Shown here one piece after another: positions 37,614 to 45,859 of a stretch of DNA of 45,859 nucleotides. The translations under genes were made by a program, and so were the position numbers. The stretch comes from Chromatiaceae bacterium. GTDB taxonomy: Bacteria; Pseudomonadota; Gammaproteobacteria; Chromatiales; Chromatiaceae. The notes under the pieces are model-generated. The model saw only the letters and a program-made list of their open reading frames with translations, was not told the origin of the DNA and made no database searches. The stretch covers positions 1 to 45,859 of the forward strand of contig JANQGF010000022.1 of the NCBI GenBank assembly GCA_028277465.1. The letters are read 5' to 3'. Each line of letters opens with the position of its first letter. Within the stretch, counting starts at the first letter, position 1.

Positions 37614-38645
37614 TTACATCAATCCGCGCAGCAGCTCCCGCACCATCCCGGGCCCTCGATAGATCAAACCCGTGTAGACCTGGACCAGGTTCGCCCCTGC
37701 CGCGAGCTTGGCGGCGACTCCCTCTGGGCCCATGATTCCGCCGACCCCGATGAGCACCGGGTCTGGACCGATCGCCTCGCGGACCCTGCCGAGCAACTGG
37801 GTGCTGCGGTCGAAGAGTGGCCGACCAGACAGTCCGCCACTGAGCCCCGCGGTCGGACTCGCCAGCCCTTCGAGCCTCACCGTCGTGTTGGTCAGGATGA
37901 AACCGGCGCACCCCACCTCGAGGGCGGCCCGCGCGCAGGCAACGGCATCTTCGTCCGCCAGGTCCGGCGCCAGCTTGATCAAGATCGGCCGCGGCCGCGA
38001 AAGCCGCTGATTCGGACCCTGGATGGCAGCAAGGATGCGTGCGACCTCCTCGATGCGCTGGAGGTCCCGCAGACCCGGGGTGTTGGGGCTGGAGATGTTG
38101 ACGACCACATAGTCGGCCAGCTCGCCGAGCCGCTCGAAGCCCCGACGGTAGTCCTCGGTGGCCCGAGCGGCGGGCGTGACCTTCGACTTGCCGAGATTCA
38201 CGCCCAGAGGCACCTGCAGCGAACCACGCGCCCGCAACCGCTCGAGCCGCCGGCCCATCGCCTCGACGCCCTGATTGTTGAAACCCATCCGGTTCACCAG
38301 GGCACCGTCCTCCGGCAGCCGGAAGAGCCGCGGCCGCGGGTTGCCCGGCTGAGCCACCAGGGTCACCGTGCCCACCTCGATGAAGCCGAACCCCAGCGCC
38401 TGCCACGCGGGCACCGCCCGTGCGTCCTTGTCCAGCCCCGCGGCCAAACCAACGGGGTTGGGAAAACGCAATCCCATCGCGGTGACCGCCAAGGCGGGAG
38501 ACCGGGCGATGTCTCGCGTATCCAGCCTGCCCGCGAAGAGCGCCGACCAGGGCGTCAACAGGCCCAGCGTGAGATCATGCGCCCGTTCCGGATCCAAGCG
38601 GAACACGAGAGGTCTGAGAAGGCGCCAAAGGCCGGTCGCATTCAT
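37614..38645 (-). CDS. pyrD: dihydroorotate dehydrogenase (quinone), class 2
   Basis: PyrD oxidises dihydroorotate to orotate in pyrimidine synthesis and passes electrons to quinone at the inner membrane. The 343-residue length and the N-terminal amphipathic segment (LLRPLVFRLDPERAHDLTLGLL) are those of class 2. FMN and substrate blocks visible are NPVGLAAGLDKDA, NRMGFNNQG, VVNISSPNTPGLRDLQ with the catalytic Ser, ILTNTTV, and GGLSGRPLF. It converges with the upstream GGDEF-EAL gene across 28 bp. It is divergent from the PfpI gene. Confidence 0.97.
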   Translation of the reverse strand: MNATGLWRLLRPLVFRLDPERAHDLTLGLLTPWSALFAGRLDTRDIARSPALAVTAMGLRFPNPVGLAAGLDKDARAVPAWQALGFGFIEVGTVTLVAQPGNPRPRLFRLPEDGALVNRMGFNNQGVEAMGRRLERLRARGSLQVPLGVNLGKSKVTPAARATEDYRRGFERLGELADYVVVNISSPNTPGLRDLQRIEEVARILAAIQGPNQRLSRPRPILIKLAPDLADEDAVACARAALEVGCAGFILTNTTVRLEGLASPTAGLSGGLSGRPLFDRSTQLLGRVREAIGPDPVLIGVGGIMGPEGVAAKLAAGANLVQVYTGLIYRGPGMVRELLRGLM

Positions 38646-38845
38646 CTTTCCACTTCCCGGTGGGGCGATGAATGCCGGGTTTGCTTGTCATTATTCAATG
38701 CGAATTCCCAGCACTTCGGCGAAAAAGGGCGTCGCCAGCACCAATGCGCGACGCCGGCGCGCGAGCCGCAGCCTCGCAACCCGGGCCCAAGGTGCAGGGG
38801 CAGACGAGACGGACCCGCATCCAGGTCCGCCATAGAGAGACAGAA

Positions 38846-38854
38846 TGCTATAGT
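38846..38854 (+). promoter_or_regulatory. extended -10 promoter for the PfpI/OsmC genes
   Basis: TGCTATAGT gives an extended -10 (TG-n-TATAGT) 42 bp before the ATG at 38897. The -35 region is poor, which an extended -10 can tolerate. Confidence 0.45.
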
Positions 38855-38896
38855 TTGGGCCTTTCAATCAATGCGGCCCTCCGGAGGACAAAACTC

Positions 38897-39484
38897 ATGG
38901 CTGCCAAGAAGATCTTGATGCTGGTCGGCGATTATGTCGAGGATTACGAGGCGATGGTGCCATTCCAGATGCTGGAGATGGTCGGCCATCAAGTCCACGC
39001 GGTCTGCCCGGACAAGCTGCCGGGCGATCGGGTGCGCACCGCCATCCACGACTTCGAAGGCGATCAGACCTATAGCGAGAAGCCGGGCCATCTGTTCGCG
39101 GTCAACGCCGATTTCGCGGCCGTCGATCCGGCGAAATACGATGCCTTGGTGATCCCGGGGGGACGGGCGCCCGAGTATCTCCGTCTCAATCCCAGGGTCA
39201 TCGAGATCGTGCGCCATTTCGCGGCGGGTGACAAACCCATTGCCTCCATCTGCCACGGCCAGCAGATCCTGGCCGCCGCCGGGGTCCTGGACGGCAAGCG
39301 CTGCACCGCCTATCCGGCAGTCCGTCCCGACCTGGAGCACGCCGGCGGGACCTGGTGCGAGGTCAACGAGACCGTCTCCAACGCCTACACGGATGGCAAT
39401 CTGGTCACGGCCCCCGCTTGGCCGGCCCATCCGGAGTGGATCCGCAAGTTTCTCGAGGTGCTGGGCACCCGCATCGAGCCCTGA
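38897..39484 (+). CDS. DJ-1/PfpI family protein
   Basis: This 195-residue cytoplasmic protein has the PfpI fold. The nucleophile Cys is in [10 protein letters not shown], the acidic residue is in [11 protein letters not shown] near the N-terminus, and the [11 protein letters not shown] block is present. Relatives act as glyoxalase III, deglycase or protease-like stress proteins; which applies here cannot be told. ATG 38897 follows GGAGGA. An OsmC-like gene starts 13 nt after its stop, so the two probably form a stress-response operon. Confidence 0.92.
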   Translation: MAAKKILMLVGDYVEDYEAMVPFQMLEMVGHQVHAVCPDKLPGDRVRTAIHDFEGDQTYSEKPGHLFAVNADFAAVDPAKYDALVIPGGRAPEYLRLNPRVIEIVRHFAAGDKPIASICHGQQILAAAGVLDGKRCTAYPAVRPDLEHAGGTWCEVNETVSNAYTDGNLVTAPAWPAHPEWIRKFLEVLGTRIEP

Positions 39485-39496
39485 GCCAGAGGAGGC

Positions 39497-39961
39497 ATGA
39501 TGTCTGAACAAGGGCGTTTCACCATTCACCTGCAACAGCAAGAGGGCTTTCAGATCAATGTCGCGTTCGACTGGAAGCGCGTCCCCGACCTCCTGATGGA
39601 CGAACCACCGCCGCTCGGAGAGCAAGCAGGACCCAATGCCTCGCGGATGCTGGCCGCCGCCGCTGCCAACTGTCTGAGCGCGAGTCTGCTCTACTGTGTC
39701 TTCAAGGAGGAGCCGCCGGCCGATTGTCTCACCGCCGAGGCGACCTGCATCCTGGTCCGCAACGAGCGCAAACGGCTTCGCATCGGCGGGCTCGAGATCC
39801 GTTTGATCGTGAACGATACCCTCAAGGAGGCGGCCCGTTTCGCCCGTTGCAAGGATCTGTTCGAGGATTTCTGCGTGGTCTCGGCGAGCATTCGCCAAGG
39901 CATCCCCATGACAGTGACGGTGCAGGACCGGCAGGGCGAGGTCCTACACACTTCGACCTAG
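39497..39961 (+). CDS. OsmC-like protein
   Basis: This 154-residue protein has the OsmC/Ohr fold. The first conserved block is GPNASRMLAAAAANCLSASL with a Cys. The second Cys block is CKDLFEDFCVVSASIRQGIP. Ohr/OsmC enzymes reduce organic hydroperoxides with such a cysteine pair; the spacing here is less canonical, so the activity is not certain. ATG 39497 or 39500 both follow GAGGAGG. It lies in the same transcript as the PfpI gene. Confidence 0.85.
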   Translation: MMSEQGRFTIHLQQQEGFQINVAFDWKRVPDLLMDEPPPLGEQAGPNASRMLAAAAANCLSASLLYCVFKEEPPADCLTAEATCILVRNERKRLRIGGLEIRLIVNDTLKEAARFARCKDLFEDFCVVSASIRQGIPMTVTVQDRQGEVLHTST

Positions 39962-40060
39962 GTCGAGCCGGCCCCCAGCACGAGGACGAACCCAGCCGCG
40001 GTCGGCCACTTTTGCGACGGGGCTCACAAAGCCGAGCGACACGGGCGCGCAGCGGCAAGG

Positions 40061-40066
40061 TACAAT
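40061..40066 (+). promoter_or_regulatory. -10 element of the SEC-C protein gene
   Basis: TACAAT (5 of 6 matches) lies 7 bp before the G-run at 40073 that begins a strong RNA stem. No good -35 is seen. Confidence 0.4.
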
Positions 40067-40072
40067 GAGATC

Positions 40073-40128
40073 GGGTGTCATCTTGGAATGAGTGTGCCTC
40101 GGGCGCCGCCTTGTCGGCGCTGACACCC
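40073..40128 (+). other. structured 5' leader (nested stem) before the SEC-C gene
   Basis: GGGTGTCA (40073-40080) pairs perfectly with TGACACCC (40121-40128). Inside, GCGCCG (40103-40108) pairs with CGGCGC (40115-40120) around CCTTGT, stacked directly on the outer stem. No T-tract follows. It lies 70 nt before the ATG at 40199 and could be a stability or regulatory structure, or part of the end of the osmC transcript. Confidence 0.45.
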
Positions 40129-40198
40129 CTCTCAGTCGACCTGATGTGTTGGGGTCGCCGGAGTCCGCGGCAGCCTCACCCGAGAGGAGGAACCTGCA

Positions 40199-42187
40199 AT
40201 GCCCCACCACGAGACCGCCGACACCGAGCATTTCGAGCAGGTCATCGTGCAATCGGTACGGCAGATCCTGGCGATTCCAGATCCAGAACGGTTCCTGGAT
40301 TGGGCTCAGGCGACGATCCCTGACATGCTCGGATTGTCCGACGCCCATCTCACCGAGCCCGAATCTCAACGCCTGGCAACCCTGCTCGGCACCCTCATCT
40401 GGAATGCCACACCCCTGCCAGACAATGGCTTCCGTCCACTCCCCATGGATGTCCCGGCGGCCGACACACCCTGCCCCTGTGGCTCGGGTATCCGCTATGG
40501 CGACTGCTGTGGCGCGCTCGAGGAGATGCCTGAGCTCGCGACCGAGCTCATCTGGGACGTCGTGCTCGGAGAGGTCCCCGAACGTGTCCTGCGCGATGCC
40601 GTGGCCTCAGATGCCGTCCCGGAGCCGCTGCGCGCCAAGATCGCCGAGCGTTGGCTGCTCGAGGACCGGCCGGGACGCGCCGTCGGCCTGCTGGAACCGC
40701 TCTTCGCCAAGCCACTGGCTGGGTTGGACGCCCGTTTCGAACCGGCGCTCGATGTCCTCTGCGACGCCTACGATCGGCTCGACCACTGGCGCAAGAAGCT
40801 CGCCTTTCTCGATCGCGTCTGCACGGAGGGCAGCCGGCCGCTCCAGGCAGCCGCCTGGCAACGACGCAGTACCATTCACATCGACGAGGGCGATTTTCGG
40901 CAAGCCGAGGCCGCCTTCACGGCGGCCTTGCGCAGCGATCCAGATAGCCCGAGCACGGCACTGCTGGAGATCACGCTCCTCGCGGCCCAGCACAAGGATC
41001 GGCTGGCAGGCGAGCGGGCGCGCTTCTGGCTTCACAAATTCCGCCGGCTTGGATTCGAAGAACAAGGCTTCATGGACTTCCTGGCGCGGGCCATCGTCGA
41101 TCCTCAGGAGGCAATGGTCAAGAGTCACGCCGACGCGCTGGACCCGGTGCTGGTGGGTCTGCGCGATTGGGTCGCTTCGACCGCCACCCGGCCGTTGCCG
41201 AAATACGGAACGGCTCCGCTACGACATGCCCCGCGACGTCGCCAGCCCGGACAGCTCAACCTCTTTCAGGATCCCGAAGAGGGTGCGATCCATCCACCCG
41301 CCCAGCTCCGGCCACTCCCCCCCCGAGCCCACCCAGCCGAGTTCGGCCCGGACCGTGGCCTCGGCATCGCGGCCGAGCTGCGACCGCCTGCACGGGTGCG
41401 CCGCGTCGAATCGGTTTGGCAGAGGCTCTTTCCGGTTGCCAAACCTTATTCCACCCATCTCACGCTGCTCGAAGGGACCGAGGTCTGGGACACCCCGGAG
41501 TGGCTGGACTATCTCCTCGCACATCCCGAGGTCGCGGACAGCCTGGATGTGCTCGACGATCTGGCCACGGCACTCTATGAGCATCCCGAAAGCGCCCTCC
41601 CCTGGATCTCTCATGCGCTGCTACGTCCGGTCCTCGACCGTGCCCGGTCGATTCTGGAGCAATCGCTGTCCCCGGAGACGGGGCATTACCTACCCTGGTC
41701 GTCCGCGGTCAACCGCCCACCCCTGCGTCTGCTGTTCCGCCTCTATCTCTCCCAGATACAGGAAGGCGAGCACGCGGGGGCCATCGACACGCTGGAAACC
41801 ATGTTGCGGCTCAACCCTCAAGACAACCATGGTGTGCGCGCCGAGCTCATGAATCATTATCTGCGCGCTGGCGAGGACGAGCGGGCACTCGCCCTCGCGC
41901 GTCGCTTCCCCGACGACCTGCTCGCCGATCTGGCCTATGGCGAGGTCCTGGCGCTCTACAGGCTGGGCCTCGAGGACCGCGCGCGTTTGGTGCTCAACAC
42001 GGCCATTCGCCGACTCCCGCGCATCCCCCGCTATCTCACCCGAAAACGCATCAAGCAACCCCGCCTGAGTCCGCTCGGCATCACGCCGGGCGGCGATGAC
42101 CAGGCCTGGCTGTACCGCGAGGCCATGCGCGACGTCTGGGCGGCCGAACCCGGCGTTCTCGCCTGGCTGAAACGGTTCACCGCCTGA
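40199..42187 (+). CDS. SEC-C motif protein with TPR-like repeats
   Basis: This 662-residue protein has a SEC-C zinc motif, CPCGSGIRYGDCCG (Cys at 92, 94, 103, 104), of the kind found at the SecA C-terminus and in many adaptor proteins. The rest is rich in helical pairs resembling TPRs, for example the stretch with RFEPALDVLCDAYDRLDHW and the region near 565-600 (GAIDTLETMLRLNP, LMNHYLRAGEDERALALA). No catalytic domain is seen. ATG 40199 follows AGAGGAGG. A long open frame on the same strand (40092-41852) is a shadow; its translation has no domain character. The function is unknown. Confidence 0.85.
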   Translation: MPHHETADTEHFEQVIVQSVRQILAIPDPERFLDWAQATIPDMLGLSDAHLTEPESQRLATLLGTLIWNATPLPDNGFRPLPMDVPAADTPCPCGSGIRYGDCCGALEEMPELATELIWDVVLGEVPERVLRDAVASDAVPEPLRAKIAERWLLEDRPGRAVGLLEPLFAKPLAGLDARFEPALDVLCDAYDRLDHWRKKLAFLDRVCTEGSRPLQAAAWQRRSTIHIDEGDFRQAEAAFTAALRSDPDSPSTALLEITLLAAQHKDRLAGERARFWLHKFRRLGFEEQGFMDFLARAIVDPQEAMVKSHADALDPVLVGLRDWVASTATRPLPKYGTAPLRHAPRRRQPGQLNLFQDPEEGAIHPPAQLRPLPPRAHPAEFGPDRGLGIAAELRPPARVRRVESVWQRLFPVAKPYSTHLTLLEGTEVWDTPEWLDYLLAHPEVADSLDVLDDLATALYEHPESALPWISHALLRPVLDRARSILEQSLSPETGHYLPWSSAVNRPPLRLLFRLYLSQIQEGEHAGAIDTLETMLRLNPQDNHGVRAELMNHYLRAGEDERALALARRFPDDLLADLAYGEVLALYRLGLEDRARLVLNTAIRRLPRIPRYLTRKRIKQPRLSPLGITPGGDDQAWLYREAMRDVWAAEPGVLAWLKRFTA

Positions 42188-42217
42188 TCTCTCTCAATCG
42201 ATCCAGAAGGCCGATCC

Positions 42218-43510
42218 ATGGAAGCACAGTATCGCATTCTCTTCTCGGGCAAGCTGATGCCTGGACAGGAGCTGCAAGAGGTCGTACGTCGCTTGGCCAA
42301 GAAGTTCCGCATGCGCGAAGAGACGGCCCGGGAGCTGATCCTGGAGGGCGGTGGTCAAGTCTTGAAGCACGACCTGAACGAGGCGGAGGCCGAACGCTAT
42401 CGCGCCGCGCTGACGGCCGTCGGATTGGTGATCAGGATCGAACCTCAGGAGACATCAGCCCCAGAGGACGCCGAATCCGTGCTTCGTCCCTATCCCATGG
42501 ATCCCACCAAAGAGGAGCGAGCGACGATGAATCCCCAACCGCAGATCTCGCTCTCTAAACGGCCGGAGCCAAGGGGAGGCAGTTCCGGCCGGGCACCTTG
42601 CCCCAAGTGCGGCGCCGACCAGGTCTCGGAGGTCACCGGGGTTTGCCAGGCCTGCGGCGTCGTGGTCGAACGCTATCTGGCAAACCGGAATGCCGGAGCG
42701 ACCAGCGGCGACGAGGCCGCGCAGAATCCTTATGCACCGCCGCGCTCGGACCTGACCCCACCCCCGCTCGAGACGGCCGAGGACGACCTGCATCCGCCGC
42801 GAGCCGTCGCCATTGGACGAGGCTGGGGCTGGATCCAGGACGCCTGGGAGCTGTTCAAGGGTCAGCCCGGCGCCTGGATCGGCGCCTTGCTTCTCTTCTA
42901 CCTGATCGTCATCCTGCTGAGCCTGGTGCCACTGTTCGGAAGTCTAGCAACCACCATCCTGGGCCCCATGCTCACCGCCGGGCTCATGATGGGGGCACAT
43001 GCCCAGTATCGAGGTGAAGACTTCAGGGTGAGCCACCTCTTCGCCGGCGCATCCCAGAAGCCCGGCCCACTCGCCTTGGTTGGCCTGGTCTATCTGCTCT
43101 TCGCCCTCGGGATCGGTTTGATCATCGGCATCATGTTCGCAGCCATGGTGGCATCCACGGGGATCGCGATGAACGGAGTCGACCTGGATCCGGGCCAGAT
43201 GGATTCGATGCAGATGGGCCCAACCCTTCTCTTGCCGATCCTGCTCGCCCTGCTCCTGGGGATCCCGCTCGTCATGGCCATGTTCTTCGCCCCCAGCCTG
43301 GTGGCCTTGGACGATGTCCCCGTATTTCAGGCCTTCAGGCTCAGCCTGATCGCCTGTCTGAAAAATATCCTGCCCTTCCTGGTCTTCGGTCTGATCGCCA
43401 TGCTGATGTTCCTGCTCGGCTCGCTTCCCTTGCTGCTCGGGTTGCTCCTGGTCATGCCGGTTCTGACCATCGCCGTCTACACGGCCTATCGAGACATCTT
43501 CTATCGCTGA
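42218..43510 (+). CDS. BPSS1780-like membrane protein with zinc ribbon
   Basis: The 430-residue protein has three parts. The N-terminal domain (1-75; YRILFSGKLMPGQ, KHDLNEAEAERYRAAL) is a small alpha-beta module seen in other gammaproteobacterial proteins. A linker with a zinc ribbon follows (CPKC near 127 and CQAC near 143). The C-terminus (about 200-430) has four or more membrane segments, starting with GRGWGWIQDAWELFKGQPGAWIG, typical of BPSS1780-type inner-membrane proteins. The role is unknown. It starts 30 nt after the SEC-C gene. Its stop overlaps the convergent PIG-L gene by 10 nt. Confidence 0.82.
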   Translation: MEAQYRILFSGKLMPGQELQEVVRRLAKKFRMREETARELILEGGGQVLKHDLNEAEAERYRAALTAVGLVIRIEPQETSAPEDAESVLRPYPMDPTKEERATMNPQPQISLSKRPEPRGGSSGRAPCPKCGADQVSEVTGVCQACGVVVERYLANRNAGATSGDEAAQNPYAPPRSDLTPPPLETAEDDLHPPRAVAIGRGWGWIQDAWELFKGQPGAWIGALLLFYLIVILLSLVPLFGSLATTILGPMLTAGLMMGAHAQYRGEDFRVSHLFAGASQKPGPLALVGLVYLLFALGIGLIIGIMFAAMVASTGIAMNGVDLDPGQMDSMQMGPTLLLPILLALLLGIPLVMAMFFAPSLVALDDVPVFQAFRLSLIACLKNILPFLVFGLIAMLMFLLGSLPLLLGLLLVMPVLTIAVYTAYRDIFYR

Positions 43511-45375
43511 CGCAGCCTGGAGACCAGCCAGCGCAAGGGTGCGGTAATCCGCCAAGAGGTGGAGGCGCGCAGGGCCTCCAGATCCCGACGCAGGGCCAGA
43601 TTCGACGCCGAGAGCCCCGCCGACTCGACCTCCAGGGCACGCAGCTGACCGCGCAGCGAGGCGCTCAACCCCGCCTCCGCACTCGATGCTGCCTCGCGCT
43701 CGGCGAGTTCGTCCTTGAGTGAGGCGCAGGACGCCTCGCGCTCCCGCAACCTGGCCTCGCAGACGCCCAGCCGGGCACCGAGTTCTGCGCTCGAGCGCTC
43801 ACTGCACGCCCTCATCTCATCCCGATAGAGGATGATCTCGACCAGTTGATCGGCAGTCCAGATGGACTTCCATTTCCCGAATGCGGCTGCAAGCGGGTCG
43901 CCCGAGCCTCCACCTTTGCCCCCATCCGCCAGCCGGTTCTGAAGGCTGAACCCATCCGGCGACGCGGAGACGGAGGTAATACCAGCATCCCCGCAACCGG
44001 CCTGGAACGGGCGCGCGCTAGCCGGCGGACGGCGATACGCCGCACTCACCTGGGCGGAATGCACGAGCTCAGTGCGCAGAGAGAGCTGCACGAGGAGATC
44101 CCATTGCTGGTGCGAGTCGAGCCCCTCATCGAAACGGCAGCCCTCGTCCAGGAGCGAACGGGCGAAGAGGACCCCGGCCAGCGGTATCTGGGCGCCGCCC
44201 CAAAGCGCCAACCGGTCGACCCAGCGGTTGATTTCGGCGGTCTCTCGCACGCTGCCGGTCACCTGCTCCTCGAATCGGACGCCTGCATAGCCGCAGCGCG
44301 CGTGTGGCGTCCTGGAGAGGACCGCGACCATCGAGGCGACATGATCGGGAAAGAGCAGCGCCCCCTCCTCGAGCACCATGACCCAATCGCCGCGGGCCTG
44401 CTCGAAGGCCAGGTTCGCGGCACGGGCCCAAGGAAGCGGGATCGCGGACGAGATCGTCCGAACCGGGAAACGGCCACAACAAGGGGGTGACTCGCGATCT
44501 TCCTGGCCGGGCGCAACGACGCGCAGGATCTCGATGTTGGGATAGGTCTGGAGGGCGACCGAGTCCAGCGCATCCGCCAGAGGGTCACCCTCGATCGCCA
44601 AGACTAGAACCGAGACCAGCGGTCCCGCCGCGATCATCCGAGACGCCGACTGGGTGTAGTAGACACCCGGTCGCACCACCCGCAGAGGGTCGGCTCGCAG
44701 CTCGTCGCGTCCCACCAGCCGATAGGCCTCCGCCGCGAGGACGGTCTGCGGCAAGGTGTAGGTGCGAAAGCTGTTCAGCGCAGCCACATGCCGATCATAG
44801 GCCTGTTGCGCCAGTTGGCTCGCGAAACAGGCCATGGCCTTCTGCTTGCGACCGCGCAGATCCGTGATATCCAGCAAGACCGTGGGATGCAAGGGGACCC
44901 CGACCTCGTACATCGCGAGGCGGACCTTGTGCCGGCAGCGTCTCACTGCCTCCGCGGCGGCCAGGGCCAACACCAGATGATCGGGATGGACCTCCCACCA
45001 GGAGGGCGCATAGACGAGATCCGCTGCCTGTTCCTCGAGCGCGCCCAGGATGCGCCGGATCAGCGCTTCACCATACTCGAGTCCACGATCCGGTAGCCCC
45101 CAGAAGACGGGCTCGGCATAGCCCAAGACGGCCGCGGCACAGCGGCTCTCCTGCTGACGCCTCGACACATAGTCGGTCGCCGCCTGGCTCATGCCGAAGG
45201 CACCGTCCGTCAGGATGACGACGCAGACCGGGTCACCCGCCGCGCGATGACGCATAATGGCCCCACCGCAGCCGAACACCTCGTCGTCTGGGTGCGGTGC
45301 CAGGACCAGGACACGACCGCTCTCCAAGGCCGTTTCAGCGGTGTAAGGGATGAATTCGTGCTCTGAAAATTTCAT
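43501..45375 (-). CDS. PIG-L deacetylase fused to glycosyltransferase-2-like domain
   Basis: The 624-residue protein starts with a PIG-L (LmbE) zinc deacetylase domain (about 20-235): APHPDDEVFGCGG and the later HPDH supply the metal ligands. A GT-A-like family 2 domain follows (about 250-450): PLVSVLVLAIEGDPLADALDSV, NLAFEQARGDWVMVLEEGAL. In the second stretch the usual D-x-D is replaced by LEEGA. The C-terminus (about 525-610) is a coiled coil ending ASTSWRITAPLRWL, a tail common in polysaccharide glycosyltransferases. It likely modifies a cell-surface sugar. No clear RBS precedes the ATG at 45375. Confidence 0.87.
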   Translation of the reverse strand: MKFSEHEFIPYTAETALESGRVLVLAPHPDDEVFGCGGAIMRHRAAGDPVCVVILTDGAFGMSQAATDYVSRRQQESRCAAAVLGYAEPVFWGLPDRGLEYGEALIRRILGALEEQAADLVYAPSWWEVHPDHLVLALAAAEAVRRCRHKVRLAMYEVGVPLHPTVLLDITDLRGRKQKAMACFASQLAQQAYDRHVAALNSFRTYTLPQTVLAAEAYRLVGRDELRADPLRVVRPGVYYTQSASRMIAAGPLVSVLVLAIEGDPLADALDSVALQTYPNIEILRVVAPGQEDRESPPCCGRFPVRTISSAIPLPWARAANLAFEQARGDWVMVLEEGALLFPDHVASMVAVLSRTPHARCGYAGVRFEEQVTGSVRETAEINRWVDRLALWGGAQIPLAGVLFARSLLDEGCRFDEGLDSHQQWDLLVQLSLRTELVHSAQVSAAYRRPPASARPFQAGCGDAGITSVSASPDGFSLQNRLADGGKGGGSGDPLAAAFGKWKSIWTADQLVEIILYRDEMRACSERSSAELGARLGVCEARLREREASCASLKDELAEREAASSAEAGLSASLRGQLRALEVESAGLSASNLALRRDLEALRASTSWRITAPLRWLVSRLRQR

Positions 45376-45397
45376 GAGTCTCAGGGAGGCGCTGTGA

Positions 45398-45727
45398 TCA
45401 AGTATTCGATTTCCTGGACATCCGAGCGGGCAGTTCCAACGACCTCCGAGGCGCGCGACCCACTGGCCGAAGGCACTGCGGCGAGGAGATCTGGAGGCGG
45501 CCGTTGGGCATTATGGGCGTGCCTTGCAGGCACGACCGCATCGGTCCCTCGCATCCTACAACCTCGGTGTGGCGCTGATCGATGCCGGACCGGGGCTCAC
45601 CTCCATGCATTCACCAACCGGCTCGATGGGCACGCCCCGCAAAGCCATGCGCCATCCTTCTGGGGCTCCGCCAGGGGCTTTGCCCATCCTCTCCTTGCGG
45701 TACGAAGGCTCTCGGAATTCGCCTTAG
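45398..45727 (+). pseudogene. TPR-repeat coding remnant
   Basis: The frame 45398-45727 is open but has no ATG. Part of it (about 45482-45592) reads RGDLEAAVGHYGRAL then SYNLGVALIDAG, a good match to one tetratricopeptide repeat. The sequence on both sides has no domain character. It looks like a fragment of a lost TPR gene, perhaps a TPR glycosyltransferase given the neighbour. The evidence is one repeat only. Confidence 0.35.
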
Positions 45728-45753
45728 ACTGCGATCATTTGGAATCAAGCGTG

Positions 45754-45759
45754 TATAAT
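45754..45759 (+). promoter_or_regulatory. -10 element of a gene beyond the window
   Basis: TATAAT is a perfect -10 in an otherwise gene-free 132-bp end. No clear -35 lies 16-18 bp upstream. No coding start follows before 45859, so the transcript probably serves a gene outside the window. Confidence 0.4.
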
Positions 45760-45859
45760 GCTGCCCGCGTGCTCGGCATGGATACAGGGCTGCGGCAATC
45801 CGCGCCAGCGCACGATGAAGTAGAGACCTCGCGACTGCCATGCGACAAACGAATCCGTG

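Noticed and set aside
40092-41852. 586-codon open frame on the + strand
   Set aside because: Overlaps the SEC-C gene in another frame; Ser/Arg/Pro-rich translation without motifs, and no RBS.

Overview
The window is GC-rich DNA from a gammaproteobacterium. The mix of genes (many PAS/GGDEF/EAL signalling proteins, quinone-type PyrD, a TPP-riboswitch-controlled ThiC, a BPSS1780-type membrane protein, and a type III-D CRISPR locus with a reverse transcriptase) would fit a purple sulfur bacterium of the Chromatiaceae. That placement is an impression from gene content and style, not a proof.

Positions 1-18918 are a complete-looking CRISPR-Cas locus. A 24-repeat array (83-1716) is read leftwards from a leader at 1717-2009. 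To the right, on the + strand, is an adaptation module: a minimal group II-type reverse transcriptase, a Cas2 protein made of two Cas2 domains in tandem, and Cas1. After a strong 32-bp dyad (4562-4593) comes a type III-D effector operon: a large RAMP protein (TIGR03986-like), a CARF protein with a nuclease-like C-terminus, Cas10 without an HD domain, a single Cas7, Csx10, a fused double Cas7, Csx19, and a second TIGR03986-like RAMP. The last gene is split by an ISKra4-type insertion sequence with a clean 9-bp target duplication. Genes mostly overlap by ATGA or lie about 10 nt apart. The expected working scheme is this: RT-Cas1-Cas2 captures spacers, possibly from RNA; a Csx10/Cas7/Cas10 complex recognises transcripts; and Cas10 makes cyclic oligoadenylate that binds the CARF protein. 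No Cas6 and no recognisable small subunit lie in the window.

Positions 18930-27288 (- strand) hold a tight five-gene signalling operon: a FimX-like protein with degenerate REC/GGDEF/EAL domains, a small cysteine-rich unknown protein, a CHASE-PAS histidine kinase, a single-domain response regulator, and a REC-REC-PAS-GAF-PAS-GGDEF-EAL protein. A TPP riboswitch and thiC follow on the + strand (27447-29719). Then comes a second signalling pair: a CheB-CheR-coiled coil-PAS fusion and a 1460-residue multi-PAS GGDEF-EAL protein (30223-37585).

The right part (37614-45859) is ordinary chromosome: pyrD (-), a PfpI/DJ-1 protein, an OsmC-like protein, a SEC-C motif protein preceded by a structured leader, a BPSS1780-like membrane protein, and a PIG-L deacetylase fused to a glycosyltransferase-like domain (-). 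The last 480 bases hold only a TPR-like coding remnant and a promoter-like sequence that probably serves a gene beyond the window.
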